Shown piece after piece: positions 8,921 to 18,278 of a stretch of 64,000 nt of DNA. Numbering within the stretch: the first letter of the stretch is position 1; each line of letters opens with the position of its first letter. Source of the stretch: Methanobacterium_B sp963703015 (GTDB lineage: Archaea; Methanobacteriota; Methanobacteria; Methanobacteriales; Methanobacteriaceae); NCBI GenBank assembly GCA_963703015.1, contig OY969779.1, positions 682,001 to 746,000 of the forward strand, in the 5' to 3' direction. The notes beneath the pieces were generated by a model. That model had not been told where the DNA came from and did no database searches. It saw nothing but the letters and a program-made list of their open reading frames with translations. Made by a program: the position numbers and the translations under genes.

Positions 8921-9249
8921 ATAATCAACAAAATACCCAACCAAATTTTAAGACTCAAAGTGTTAAAGTTATTACATCAGGGCCATGGGTAGGAACTATT
9001 AGTGATGTTTCAGGTAGTAAAAATGTTACGGGAACTGGAAATGAAACATTTCAATTATCATCTTATCCTGGAAAAATCGTTGTGGAATTTCAAAAGGACG
9101 GAATAAAAGACAGTAGGGATATTAATGGCAGCATAATTCCTAACACAAGTCCATTAACAGTACAATTGGTATCTGGAGATGATGTGGTAGCAAATAAGAC
9201 TACAACAGAAGATGGTGGTGTTATAAACTTGTCAAATAATATTTTATAA
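8851..9249 (+). CDS. Secreted small beta-rich protein (paralogue of 16176 lipoprotein)
   Basis: A 132-residue protein with an N-terminal hydrophobic signal or anchor (about residues 4-22) and no lipobox Cys. The mature part (VITSGPWVGTISDVSGSKNV, FQLSSYPGKIVVEFQKDG, PLTVQLVSGDDVVANKTTT) is clearly paralogous to the lipoprotein at 16176-16628 (GAWTGDITDNSGSRSV, TLTVQILDKTGKVVATQST). It is probably displayed on the outer face of the membrane. Function unknown. A strong AAGGGGAT ribosome binding site precedes the ATG. Its promoter and signal region are shared with the gene at 12451. Confidence 0.7.
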   Translation: MKKILGIIIVVAILIFLVYVSGVNNQQNTQPNFKTQSVKVITSGPWVGTISDVSGSKNVTGTGNETFQLSSYPGKIVVEFQKDGIKDSRDINGSIIPNTSPLTVQLVSGDDVVANKTTTEDGGVINLSNNIL

Positions 9250-9258
9250 ATTCTTTTT

Positions 9259-9428
9259 TTATTTCAGTTTATCTTTGATTGCTTTGTCGATTTTCTCGTC
9301 TATTTCGTTTGAATCTTTCTTAATGGACATTGTGTATTATCCAATTCACGAACTTTGCCCAGCATATCTATAACCACAAAATCATCACGATATTTTTCAT
9401 TCTCTCCTAGCATCATTTGGAATTTCAT
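9259..9428 (-). pseudogene. Possible frameshifted gene remnant, minus strand
   Basis: Two short minus-strand frames overlap here: 42 codons from ATG 9428 (MKFQMMLGENEKYRDDFVV then IDMLGKVREL, stop at 9300) and 23 codons from ATG 9330 (MSIKKDSNEIDEKIDKAIKD, stop at 9259). Together they read like one small protein broken by a frameshift. No family is recognised. They could also be two chance ORFs in AT-rich DNA. The rest of 9429-9823 shows no gene. Confidence 0.25.
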
Positions 9429-9823
9429 GACTTAATAGCTATTATGAATTATTTTTTTATTTTAGATTGATATGGTGATTTAATCTAAATTCAAGGTATT
9501 ATATTCAATTTTCCGCCATAAATTTTTCATATGCTATGAGTCTTTTTCAGATCCTTTTACACACACATCCTACATTTTTAAAATAATATAATCCAAAAAT
9601 TGTACAACAGAACACTTTTGAGACATAAATCTTTTTGAGACCGTAAAATGTGTACATATCTTAATATGTTTGATAACTTTTTCTTGAAAAAGAGTTCTTT
9701 AAATATAAACAAACCGAAAAGTTCATCGAAATTATTTCTACATCTTGTAACTGAACGGTTTTACATAATGTTGAAAAAAATGGAATATTATATAGATTAA
9801 AAAAACATAATGGAGATAAAGTA

Positions 9824-10253
9824 ATGAAAAAAGTATTAGGAATTAGTAAGTCCTGTTGAGGATAATAATACCGATACATTGGTGAATACTATAAGGAAGC
9901 TACTAATTCAGATCAATATTTATTAAACTTTCAGATATAGAATTAAGCCCTTGTAGAGCTGGTAAAAATTGTATTTATACTAATCAATGTATTGTAGATA
10001 ATGACTTCAAATGGCTTTCCCAAATGGTTTTAGATGCTGACGCAATTGTAATTGAAAGTCCTGTTATGGGTGGCGAAGCCCTTGGATTTACCAAAGCATT
10101 TATAGAAAGAACATGGTCTTTAGACATGTTAAATTGATTACGCAGGGTAAATTAGGAGGTTGTATAATTTTATTAGGACTATAATATTTACAGAGCCCTA
10201 AAGAATTTAAATCTTTAATAGCTGTATTGAAAAATATTTAAATCAATTTAAAC
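9824..10253 (+). pseudogene. Flavodoxin/NADPH-dependent FMN reductase-like pseudogene
   Basis: The gene opens with MKKVLGIS after a GGAGATAA ribosome binding site, then breaks repeatedly. Read across frames it gives SPVEDNNTDTLVNTI, KEATNSDQYLL, LSDIELSPCRAGKNCIYTNQ, CIVDNDFKWLSQMVLDADAI, VIESPVMGGEALGFTKAFIE and HVKLITQGKLGGCIIL. That is the order seen in iron-sulfur flavoproteins and flavodoxin-fold reductases. At least three frameshifts and several stops separate the pieces, so no functional product is expected. Downstream, 10303-10392 holds a further 29-codon fragment (MLTKELKKGINDN) that may be another remnant. No other gene is visible up to 10494. Confidence 0.75.
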
Positions 10254-10494
10254 ACTCACATCCATAATAAATAAGAAAAAAAATGTTATTTGGTGTTCTA
10301 TTATGTTAACTAAAGAGCTTAAAAAGGGAATTAATGACAATAAACTGAATATTATTGAAAAAATGCATCAGTTCACAACATTAGAACCATAATTACTAAT
10401 TGCGCATATTGAAGTTTTTAAAGGATCTTAGAACAAAAATGGCGTTAAATACTGAATATTGAGGTAGTAAAGAATTATTATGGGGATGTATTAA

Positions 10495-11133
10495 ATGGAA
10501 CAAATTGAAAATTATAAATTTTTAGAAAAATTAGCTTTGGATTTAGGAGCTACGGATGCTAGGGTTATTCCAATAGATGGCGTAGTGGTGGAAGATAGGG
10601 TGCGTTTGAGATGCTTGGTGGGATGTCCTTATTATGGTAAAGGTCTTAGATGTCCACCTTTTACACCAAGTGTCGGTGAGTTCAGGAAAATGGTCTCAGA
10701 CTATAAATTTGCTATGGTTGTTAAATTCAACCCTTCTCAGACTTCTAAGAAAATATTAGCCAAGTATGATATAAACTTAGGAGATGAGTCAGAAAGATTG
10801 TCTAACCAATTTAATCATATTGATGAATTATCTGCAGCTTCAGATTTTTCAGACACTTATAAACAAATTTTGACTGATTTGTTAGAAATTGAAAGGGCAG
10901 CTTTTAATAAAGGATATACATTTGCCACCGCATTTTTTGCTGGAAGATGCTGGCTTTGTGAAAAATGTGATGTAGAAAATGGTTGCCGTAATCCTATTAT
11001 GGCTCGTTTTTCTTCTGAGGCCATGGGTATTAATCTATTAAAAACTGCAGAAAATGCAAATATGGTACTTAAATTTGGCACAAAGGATATAAGTTCTACT
11101 ATGAGTCTTTTATCCATAATTTTAATAGATTAA
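10495..11133 (+). CDS. DUF2284 predicted metal-binding protein
   Basis: A 212-residue protein with two Cys clusters: RCLVGCPYYGKGLRCPPFTP near residues 39-58 and CWLCEKCDVENGC near residues 151-163. Both match the DUF2284 family of putative metal-binding proteins found in anaerobes and methanogens. The two clusters could hold Fe-S or zinc; this is family-level inference. GGGGATG precedes the ATG at 10495. The gene sits directly after the flavodoxin pseudogene, so an ancestral redox pairing is possible but not shown. Confidence 0.85.
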   Translation: MEQIENYKFLEKLALDLGATDARVIPIDGVVVEDRVRLRCLVGCPYYGKGLRCPPFTPSVGEFRKMVSDYKFAMVVKFNPSQTSKKILAKYDINLGDESERLSNQFNHIDELSAASDFSDTYKQILTDLLEIERAAFNKGYTFATAFFAGRCWLCEKCDVENGCRNPIMARFSSEAMGINLLKTAENANMVLKFGTKDISSTMSLLSIILID

Positions 11134-11156
11134 GTATATATTGTCACTTCTGTCAA

Positions 11157-11222
11157 ATTAATATCTTGTTGATTATTTGTTATTTTTTTGCTTTTTTTCT
11201 TGTTTTTTTTTGTTATTTGGAT
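11157..11222 (+). terminator. Oligo-T rich archaeal terminator
   Basis: Several consecutive T runs (TTTTTTT, TTTTTTT, TTTTTTTTT) begin about 25 bases after the stop of the DUF2284 gene. There is no clear stem, which is the usual form of archaeal intrinsic terminators. The remaining bases to 11430 contain no gene; TATATACTTTATATATTG-like AT tracts probably belong to the next promoter. Confidence 0.6.
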
Positions 11223-11430
11223 TTATTTTAGGTTTTAAATGATTTGATACTGATAAAAATAAATATAACTTGATATATACTTTATATATTGATATGGATT
11301 GCTAACCTGTTAAATTGAAAAGAACAGTACAAACAAAGTTAATTTATTTAAAAAATTAATTATCATTATTTTTATATGTGTGTATCTATACTATGTTTAA
11401 TGTTAGGATTTAGTTGATTGGGAGTTTTAA

Positions 11431-12060
11431 ATGGTTTCAAATGATGAAATTAAACACAGGCTTAATGAACAAAGGACAGGAACAACTATAAAAGAATATT
11501 TAGTTTGTGATACTTGTCAAGGGGTATATGAATTACAATCTGGAGAAAAACCAGAAGATTTTAGCGATGAATGTGAATGTGGGGGTAAGTTAACCTACTC
11601 AAATAATATTTCAAACAACGATGTCAATGAGCCTACAAAGACAAGTAAAATGGTTAGAAATGGATTGATCATATTTGTAGTATTATTAGGATTAATTATT
11701 TTTGTCGCACCATTTGCTTACTTCGGTTTTTTGTCAATGACATCATCTAGTATAACTAGTAATGTTGGTAGTGGATCTGATTATGATCAGCTTGCTGTTC
11801 TTAAATCAGGTTATAATTCTTTAAATGCTCAGTTTGATAGTGTCCAGCAATCGGTTGATAGTTCGAACAATAAAAATGCTAAAACAGCATTTATTAATGC
11901 TAAACTGGAACTTGTTAAGGCAAATTCTGATATAAATGATGTTGATAGTGCCTTGTCGGCAGGTAAATCTAGTGATGAAGTAACTCAAAGGATTAACACT
12001 GCACAAGCACAGCTAAATCAGGCTAAATCCAGCCTATCAAGTGTAAAAGCTATGATTTAA
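11431..12060 (+). CDS. Zinc-ribbon membrane protein with extracytoplasmic helical domain
   Basis: A 209-residue protein. Residues about 24-55 form a zinc ribbon (YLVCDTCQGVYELQSGE then DECECGGKLTY). One hydrophobic segment (about 76-100) follows, then a Ser/Asn/Ala-rich helical tail with coiled-coil character (INTAQAQLNQAKSSLSSVKA). The ribbon is paralogous to that at 43636 (YLICEKCGGYYELQKGESLS). The topology suggests a cytoplasmic ribbon and an external tail. Function unknown. The ribosome binding site GGGAG precedes the ATG. Confidence 0.7.
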   Translation: MVSNDEIKHRLNEQRTGTTIKEYLVCDTCQGVYELQSGEKPEDFSDECECGGKLTYSNNISNNDVNEPTKTSKMVRNGLIIFVVLLGLIIFVAPFAYFGFLSMTSSSITSNVGSGSDYDQLAVLKSGYNSLNAQFDSVQQSVDSSNNKNAKTAFINAKLELVKANSDINDVDSALSAGKSSDEVTQRINTAQAQLNQAKSSLSSVKAMI

Positions 12061-12278
12061 AGTTCATTTCAACAATTGAGGAAATCTAATTTAATTTTTT
12101 TTGTTTGAAATAGGTTCCCACTTACAACTAAAAGATTCCAACTTGAGAACTTAGGATTATTAAAATATTACTAATTTATATACTGGTATGTACATAGTAG
12201 GTGATGGGTACTCACCAATCTATTTTTATTTTCTTACATTCCATCAATCTTGTTTTAACTACTTTTTAAATTTACAAA

Positions 12279-12520
12279 AAAAGATTTCTAAATAAAATCA
12301 TTGAGGAGAATTATAAAAAATTTATAATAAATACTGGAAATACATAATTATTGGGGTATTATATCCAAGTATATGTATTGTGAGTATGATTATTAATCAT
12401 ATAAGATTTTAGCAACTTTAAGGCTTTGATTTAATAAATAAGGGGATTATATGGAAAAAATTCCAGGAAGTATAATAATAGTTGCAATTTTAATATTTTT
12501 TGTATTTGTGATTGGTGTTA
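12279..12520 (+). repeat. Duplicated promoter/5'UTR/signal-anchor module, copy 2
   Basis: Second copy of the module described at 8678-8920. It covers upstream sequence and the first 70 coding bases of the PsbP-like gene at 12451. Within the coding part there is no length difference between copies, and the segment encoding VAILIF is identical at DNA level (GTTGCAATTTTAATATTT). Upstream, 12061-12278 holds no gene. Confidence 0.8.
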
Positions 12521-12972
12521 TTGGTTTATTTACAAATACTAACATGCAGACATATTCTGGTGAAGGAGTTAGTTTTAACGTTCCCCCTAATTGGCGTGTT
12601 TTAAAGGATGAACAAGGAAAAAGCAAGGCCATACAAGTTGTTGATAATAATTCAAGTGATGTTCAGGTTGCAATTTCAATATCAAATATTCCTAACAATG
12701 AGTCAGATCAGGAAATGATTAGCACAATCCAAAACTCAATGATTACAGGCAGTAAAAGCTCATTCAATACAATTTCCATCAATGGCAATACAGGATATGA
12801 ATCCATTTACCCGCCCTATAGTACATCACAATCCCCTGAACCAGTGACAGATGAAGAAGTATTAATCATAAAAAACGGAATGTTGTACGACATTATTTTT
12901 GAAGCACCAACAAACGAATTCAACTATGAACAATCAAACTTCAATATAACACTCAACAGCTTCAAAATATAG
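12451..12972 (+). CDS. PsbP-related secreted protein
   Basis: A 173-residue protein with an N-terminal hydrophobic anchor (about residues 8-28) and a mature domain of the PsbP-related type common in Methanobacteria: YSGEGVSFNVPPNWRVLKDE near the start and an ending FNITLNSFKI. The lipoprotein at 42960 shares this architecture and ending (IVLNSFKI). It is likely anchored outside the membrane; no catalytic residues are evident. The ribosome binding site AAGGGGATT precedes the ATG. Its promoter and signal region are near-duplicates of those of the unrelated gene at 8851. Confidence 0.7.
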   Translation: MEKIPGSIIIVAILIFFVFVIGVIGLFTNTNMQTYSGEGVSFNVPPNWRVLKDEQGKSKAIQVVDNNSSDVQVAISISNIPNNESDQEMISTIQNSMITGSKSSFNTISINGNTGYESIYPPYSTSQSPEPVTDEEVLIIKNGMLYDIIFEAPTNEFNYEQSNFNITLNSFKI

Positions 12973-13112
12973 TGACAATAATTGGTTAATCAAATAGGAA
13001 TGGATTCACCATAATTTTTCACACAAAAACATCAACAGACAGTGTTATAATTTTTGGAGAGATTTAAATTAATTGTAAGGGTTTAATAAAAAACCCCTAA
13101 ATTTTGTCGTAT

Positions 13113-14036
13113 CTACCATATTAGGTAAACAAAATAGGCATCAATTAAAAGGGACATTAAAAACAGTAACAGTACATGGATCGTGGCAAATTTCGTTGCT
13201 GACTTTTCATCTAAAGGTTTTTTTATGAGGGTGATTATCCCCATGGTTACTGAAATTAAGGAAATAATGGCCAAAACTTTAAAATCTAATTTTAATGGGA
13301 ACAATCCAGTAAATGGAATTAAAAGAAAGGAAACTGTTGCCAAAACCCCACAGAAAACATTGAGTCTGTAGCCAAATTCACGTCCCTTTAAAACTATCCA
13401 CGTGATCTTGTTTCCAAGCTTATCCCCTTCCATACTGGGAATTTCAAAGCAGTTTATAAATATAATTTGAAGAATGATCACAGGGAGGGCATAGATTAAG
13501 AAAGCTATGTCTAGGGTTCCTTTCATTGTGAAGTAACCTGCTCCAAGGAATATTACCACTGCAACGATGTTTGCAACTTCTCCCAATCTTCGATAAACAA
13601 GTTTTATGGGCGGGGCAGTATAAAACCATGCCAATAAATTGCCAAACAAAAGAAACAAAAAGAATGTAATGGGATAATTGAATATAACTGTGAAGGTAGC
13701 GGCTAATAAAATGGATATCCCCATGATTAACAGTGCGAACCATTTCGAAAATTCTTTTAATTCTGGATTTTTAATTAGTACACCACTACCTCCCGAGATT
13801 GAATTGGGGGTTGTTAAATGATCCACTTCAAAATCATAGTAATCGTTGCTGTAGTGAACAGAAAGATGAGCTGTAAACAGAATTAGATACCCTAGAATAA
13901 ATTTGCTTGAAACAAATTCAGAACCTAATATCACTGCCAAGAGTGTGCCCATGGTAAAAACAAGAAAGTTTCCAGCCAAATACTGAGGCCTTCCAAGCCT
14001 AATTATATTATACACTGTTTTTAAGTTGAAATCCAT
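13113..14036 (-). CDS. UbiA family prenyltransferase
   Basis: A 307-residue protein with about eight to nine hydrophobic segments. The first Asp-rich motif is NDYYDFEVDH (near residue 65) and the second site is EIPSMEGDKLGNKITW, both hallmarks of UbiA/MenA-type enzymes that transfer polyprenyl groups inside the membrane. HYSNDYYD and GGSGVLI resemble MenA-like members, but no quinone pathway is visible here. It is 37 bases downstream of a closely related gene on the same strand and is likely a tandem duplicate in one transcript. The acceptor substrate is unknown. Confidence 0.85.
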   Translation of the reverse strand: MDFNLKTVYNIIRLGRPQYLAGNFLVFTMGTLLAVILGSEFVSSKFILGYLILFTAHLSVHYSNDYYDFEVDHLTTPNSISGGSGVLIKNPELKEFSKWFALLIMGISILLAATFTVIFNYPITFFLFLLFGNLLAWFYTAPPIKLVYRRLGEVANIVAVVIFLGAGYFTMKGTLDIAFLIYALPVIILQIIFINCFEIPSMEGDKLGNKITWIVLKGREFGYRLNVFCGVLATVSFLLIPFTGLFPLKLDFKVLAIISLISVTMGIITLIKKPLDEKSATKFATIHVLLLFLMSLLIDAYFVYLIW

Positions 14037-14073
14037 AATATTAACCCTTAAATCATTATCATATTATCTAAAA

Positions 14074-15033
14074 TTATTCTATCAATGAAATGAAGTATAT
14101 ATTAATTAATATTACAACCGCAAATATTCCTGCTAAATTCAGGATACAAAATTTTGTAGCAGTTAACTTATCTTCAGGATTTTCAATTAACGCAATAATT
14201 CCTAATATTAATGGAATTAATGAGATAGCTGCAACTACTCTAAAATCTATGATGGAGGGAAATAAATTGGTGTAATTCAGAATTAAAAAGGATAAGGTTG
14301 TTAGTAATCCCGAAATTGCGATTATTTTGAATCCGAATCTGCGGCCATGAGTAACTATCCATGTCATTTTACCTCCTGCTTTATCTCCATCCATATCTGG
14401 GATTTCTACACTTATTGTGAAAAGCATTTGTAAAAAAAGCATAGGAACTGCAAAAGCTAAAAATGGAAGGGTTAAAGTTCCCATCAATACAAAAAATCCC
14501 AAGCCAGGAAATAATATTCCAATGGCAGTATTCCCAAATTCGCCGAGTCCTCGATAAGATAGTTTAAATGGTGGTGCAGCATAGAACCATGCTAAAATAT
14601 TGGCAAAAACGACAAACAAAATAAAGGTTAGTGGATAATCAAATAAAAAAGTGAAAACCACAGACACCAGTATTGCTATGCTTATCAAAGAAATTGCCAT
14701 GTATTTTGAAGATTTTTTCCATTCAGGATGTTCGATTAAAACACCACTCCCCCCTGAAATAGGTGTAGGAGTTACAAAGTGGTCAGCTTCAAAATCGTAA
14801 TAGTCGTTATGGTAATGAACTGCCCAAGTAGAAAAGAAAATAATGATAAAACCTAGAATAAATTTTGTTAGAACAAACTCTGCACCAAACAAAATGGCAA
14901 GCAAAGCTCCTAGGCTGAAATAAAAAAATAAACCAACTGCAAATTGAGGTTTACCAAGTTTAATAAACTTAGATAAATCCTTCAAATTACTTGACTTGAC
15001 ACTGACATCCCTAAACAAAACAATTTCCCCCAA
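14074..15033 (-). CDS. UbiA family prenyltransferase, tandem paralogue
   Basis: A 319-residue integral membrane protein clearly paralogous to the 13113 gene: NDYYDFEADHFVTPTPISGG against NDYYDFEVDHLTTPNSISGG, with the second motif EIPDMDGDKAGGKMTW. It has both Asp-rich magnesium-diphosphate binding sites. The start is uncertain. The longest frame begins at TTG 15033, but a GGGGGA site inside it would favour TTG 15018, and similarity to the paralogue only begins at SNLKDLSKFIKLGKPQ. Substrate unknown. Confidence 0.85.
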   Translation of the reverse strand: MGEIVLFRDVSVKSSNLKDLSKFIKLGKPQFAVGLFFYFSLGALLAILFGAEFVLTKFILGFIIIFFSTWAVHYHNDYYDFEADHFVTPTPISGGSGVLIEHPEWKKSSKYMAISLISIAILVSVVFTFLFDYPLTFILFVVFANILAWFYAAPPFKLSYRGLGEFGNTAIGILFPGLGFFVLMGTLTLPFLAFAVPMLFLQMLFTISVEIPDMDGDKAGGKMTWIVTHGRRFGFKIIAISGLLTTLSFLILNYTNLFPSIIDFRVVAAISLIPLILGIIALIENPEDKLTATKFCILNLAGIFAVVILINIYFISLIE

Positions 15034-15196
15034 CCCAAAAAAATGTTAAGTTTAAATTCAACGATGCATGATCTCGTAGTTGTATATATGGATACACTCG
15101 TTAATCAAACTATTTTTTTTAAAATATTTCAGAAATAGTTGTAATACTGAGTTTATGTTCTAAAAAAAAATTAAATATGGGTATCTTGTCCATTAC

Positions 15197-15865
15197 CTAA
15201 AAATACCCGTTTGTAAATCTTATTTTAACCCAATCCTTTCCCCTGCTTGTTAAATAACCTCCAAGTGCTGTTAAATACAGTATGATGGGATATGCAATGA
15301 ATCTTTCATTGCCCCCAACACCCAGATAGGCTATTAAAGGGTTGGAAGCTGGAGTTGACCCTAACACTAAAAGGAGTATTATTGTTATCAGGGATCCTAT
15401 TCCAAGTACCATTGAAATTATAACCATTGGAATGTTAAGTCCCAGTCTGTAGCTGAATATAGTTGCTAAGCTTCCAAATAGGAATGTTGTGAGTGCGAAA
15501 AACAGATGGGTTGAACCAGTGTACTCTGGAAATAAACCCACTCCAACAGCACCTAATGATGAAATTAAAAGACAAATTGAGAAAAGACGGCACCCTCCAC
15601 TTTTAAGAATTAAGTAAACTGCTAAAATGCCTAAAAGTCCAAAGAGTACAACACTTACATTAAATATCATTGCAGATGGTTCTACAATTGGGACTGATCC
15701 CCCAAGGTAGCTTAATGAATTTTTAGAAACACTGTATCCTGGAAACTGAGTTTCAGCAAATGTGATAGCTAAGAAAAATTGAATAGTAGCAATAATCAAA
15801 ACAGTTCCAGCAAACTTATAATACTCCTTTTCTGGCCTGAATATACTTCCACGTTGAAATTTCAT
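15197..15865 (-). CDS. DUF998-type membrane protein
   Basis: A 222-residue protein with about six hydrophobic segments. The YSVSKNSLSYLGG stretch after the first segment is characteristic of DUF998 membrane proteins. A GGAGTGATC ribosome binding site precedes the ATG at 15865. The family has no established function. The 310 bases to the next gene (15866-16175) contain no gene, only AT-rich sequence and the promoter of the lipoprotein gene. Confidence 0.78.
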   Translation of the reverse strand: MKFQRGSIFRPEKEYYKFAGTVLIIATIQFFLAITFAETQFPGYSVSKNSLSYLGGSVPIVEPSAMIFNVSVVLFGLLGILAVYLILKSGGCRLFSICLLISSLGAVGVGLFPEYTGSTHLFFALTTFLFGSLATIFSYRLGLNIPMVIISMVLGIGSLITIILLLVLGSTPASNPLIAYLGVGGNERFIAYPIILYLTALGGYLTSRGKDWVKIRFTNGYF

Positions 15866-16175
15866 AAGATCACTCCAAAATTTAGTTATTTAATAACTGA
15901 CATCTTTTAAAATCCCATAAATTTTGAATGGTAACTGATCATTAGTTATATTATATTTAGCGAAGGTAGTAAATGCAGATTTGGGTTAATATTTTTGAAA
16001 AAAAGTTCCATGTGGTACTTTTTCTCAGTTTTGAATTTAGTTATTGGAGGATAGGTAATTTTTCAAGGAGTTTTGCAATTACATGTGATATTTAATACAA
16101 AATCCATGATTAAATAATAAAACTTTAATACTAAAATCTAATAAAATTATCATTAAATTCTTTTGGGGGGATTTA

Positions 16176-16628
16176 TTGAAAAAAATTAATTTTGGAATTT
16201 TAGGAATTTTAGGAATTGTATTGTTAGTTGTGTTTGCAAGTGGTTGTACAAGTAACAATTCAAATTCCAGTACAAATTCCAGTACAAATGGACAGTCAAG
16301 TCAAAACAATGGTCAAGCAGCGACTTATTCCGGAGCTCCTGCTGTTAAAGTTACTGGAAATGGCGCATGGACTGGAGATATTACTGATAATTCAGGAAGT
16401 AGATCCGTTGATGGTTCAGGAAGTCAAACATTCCAGTTATCTGATGATCCTGGAAATGTAGCAGTAACTTTCCAAAAAGATAATTCTAATGAAGTAAGTC
16501 AAAATGGTACTACAACTCCAAATACCGGAACATTGACAGTTCAAATACTGGATAAAACTGGAAAAGTAGTAGCTACACAAAGTACAACGGCAGATGCTGG
16601 AGTAGTCAGTACGAGTTATTCATTTTAA
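16176..16628 (+). CDS. Lipoprotein with Ser/Asn-rich linker
   Basis: A 150-residue protein starting at TTG 16176 after a GGGGGG ribosome binding site. A signal peptide ends in a lipobox-like FASGC, followed by a Thr/Ser/Asn-rich linker that includes a direct repeat (NSSTNSSTNGQSSQN). A small beta-rich domain then matches the protein at 8851 (FQLSDDPGNVAVTFQKDN). It is probably attached by lipid to the outer face of the membrane. No function is known. Copy 8851 lacks the Cys and linker, so the two differ in anchoring. Confidence 0.72.
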   Translation: MKKINFGILGILGIVLLVVFASGCTSNNSNSSTNSSTNGQSSQNNGQAATYSGAPAVKVTGNGAWTGDITDNSGSRSVDGSGSQTFQLSDDPGNVAVTFQKDNSNEVSQNGTTTPNTGTLTVQILDKTGKVVATQSTTADAGVVSTSYSF

Positions 16629-16704
16629 TCATTAAATTTCCATTATCTTTTTTTAAATACTTACTAACACTTTGAAAAATCCATTGATTCCAATCAATAT
16701 AACA

Positions 16705-17337
16705 TCATAGATTGATTCCCAAAATGGACAACAATGCTTTTATACCGGATATTCCCAGTAATGCTATTAAAAGGAAGTAGATTGCTGTTATTAATGCCAT
16801 TAAATAACCTGCTATTACCATGTACCCATCATTTTCCACAGAACCCAGTGTTAAAAACAGTATGCTGTAGGCAGGTAGAAAATCTGTGAGTGGCACAGGC
16901 AGCGGCAGCATGAGGAGAAATGCACAGAAGATCATGAAAACGTTGTTTATCTGATCCATGTAGGGTTTGGTTATGATGTTCAATCGGGGTTTAACAAACT
17001 TTTCAAGCCCCTTTAAAATACGGTTCATACCATTTAAAAGACTCACCATAGCATTTTGAGATATTTTATACTCCATAACCATTTTAGGGATTAGTGGATG
17101 GCTTTTGGTAAGTATAGCAATGTTTATGAGTATTATTGCCAATCCAAATGGTAAACTGCTTCCTGGTATGGACACAGGAAGTAAAAATGGTGCAACAAGA
17201 ATTAAACAGGAGATCAAACCTCCCTGTTCACCAATAAGATCCAGAAACTCTCTAAAATTCACTCCATCTTCAGGTATCTGTTCAATTACCCCTGAAATAA
17301 TTTTAGAAGTTGATTCTGTGGTTGATTCTTTAGACAT
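16705..17337 (-). CDS. ExoD family membrane protein
   Basis: A 210-residue protein. Residues about 40-75 (GGLISCLILVAPFLLPVSIP then GSSLPFGLAIILINIAIL) and later hydrophobic segments match the ExoD family, named from exopolysaccharide synthesis in rhizobia. The archaeal role is unknown. The 341 bases between this gene and the flavin reductase (17338-17678) hold no gene on either strand; they contain the probable promoter for this gene and A-rich sequence after the flavin reductase stop. Confidence 0.8.
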   Translation of the reverse strand: MSKESTTESTSKIISGVIEQIPEDGVNFREFLDLIGEQGGLISCLILVAPFLLPVSIPGSSLPFGLAIILINIAILTKSHPLIPKMVMEYKISQNAMVSLLNGMNRILKGLEKFVKPRLNIITKPYMDQINNVFMIFCAFLLMLPLPVPLTDFLPAYSILFLTLGSVENDGYMVIAGYLMALITAIYFLLIALLGISGIKALLSILGINL

Positions 17338-17678
17338 GTTTGATTCCTGTAGGAAATTAAATGAACATTAAATAATTAGATTAACTAGACTCTACTAAAA
17401 ATCTTCAAAATTTAAGTTAAATTTAGAATTTGAACCTGATTTCATATTTAATTAAAATTACATCCAAGATATTGGGTAGTTTTCATTGAATATATGTTCT
17501 TTGGTTGAAGTGAAATAATAAATTTTTGAGAGGGTAAACACCCAAAAAATTCAAAACAGAACATAGCTTCAAACAATTAATAAAATCAATAAGTAAATTA
17601 AAAAAAATTATGGATTCATAAAAAAAATGGGGGGAATCCATCTATTTTCTTTAAATCCCACTCCAAATTGAAAAATTT

Positions 17679-18248
17679 TTATTTAAATTTCTTTCCCAGG
17701 TTAAATGCTCTTCCAAGGTTTTCTCCAACGGCATGATATGATATTGCCGCAGGATCGTAGGTGAATGGTTTGATCTTTTCGATGTCAGGCTTTCCAGTAT
17801 CTGTTGCTGCCTTTTCATCGAGTTTCACATCTAGAATCTCACCTGTTATCTGGACATGCATTCCAAGATCTAGGGTGTTTATGGCTTTACACTCCAGTAC
17901 CAATGGAAATTCCTCAACGTATGGTGCATCAACAAGTTCTGATTTGACGGGTGTTAGTCCTGTTTTTTCAAACTTGTTTTCATCCTTTCCAGATACAATT
18001 CCGAAGTAATCAGCCTCTGCAACATACTCCTCTGAAGGTATGCTGATGGTGAAGGCCTTCCTTTCATTTATATTTTTAAGGGTGTACCTGTGTTTTTGCA
18101 AAGATATTGATACGCATGGTGGATTTGAACATGAAATACCTCCCCACGCTGCTGCCATAACATCTGGTTCTTCGTTTTCATCATAGGTCCCCACGATGAA
18201 AACCGGTGTTGGGTACACTATGGTTTTAGCTCCTAAAGATTTTTTCAT
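17679..18248 (-). CDS. Flavin reductase family protein
   Basis: A 189-residue protein of the FMN-binding flavin reductase family. It has YPTPVFIVGTYDENEEPDVM and AAAWGGISCSNPPCVSISLQ near the N-terminus, an AFTISIPSEEYVAEADYFG segment, and the late ISYHAVGENLGRAF. I chose the ATG at 18248 because GGAGGAG lies just upstream and would fall inside the gene if the TTG at 18269 were used. In archaea such proteins (flavoredoxin-like) shuttle electrons to partner enzymes. It follows the nitroreductase gene by about 30 bases and is very probably in the same operon. Confidence 0.88.
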   Translation of the reverse strand: MKKSLGAKTIVYPTPVFIVGTYDENEEPDVMAAAWGGISCSNPPCVSISLQKHRYTLKNINERKAFTISIPSEEYVAEADYFGIVSGKDENKFEKTGLTPVKSELVDAPYVEEFPLVLECKAINTLDLGMHVQITGEILDVKLDEKAATDTGKPDIEKIKPFTYDPAAISYHAVGENLGRAFNLGKKFK

Positions 18249-18278
18249 GCTCACATCTCCTCCAAACAAGTTTTTTTT

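Noticed and set aside
9661..9879. 72-codon minus-strand ORF.
   Set aside because: It is antisense to the flavodoxin pseudogene start, has no ribosome binding site and a random-looking sequence.
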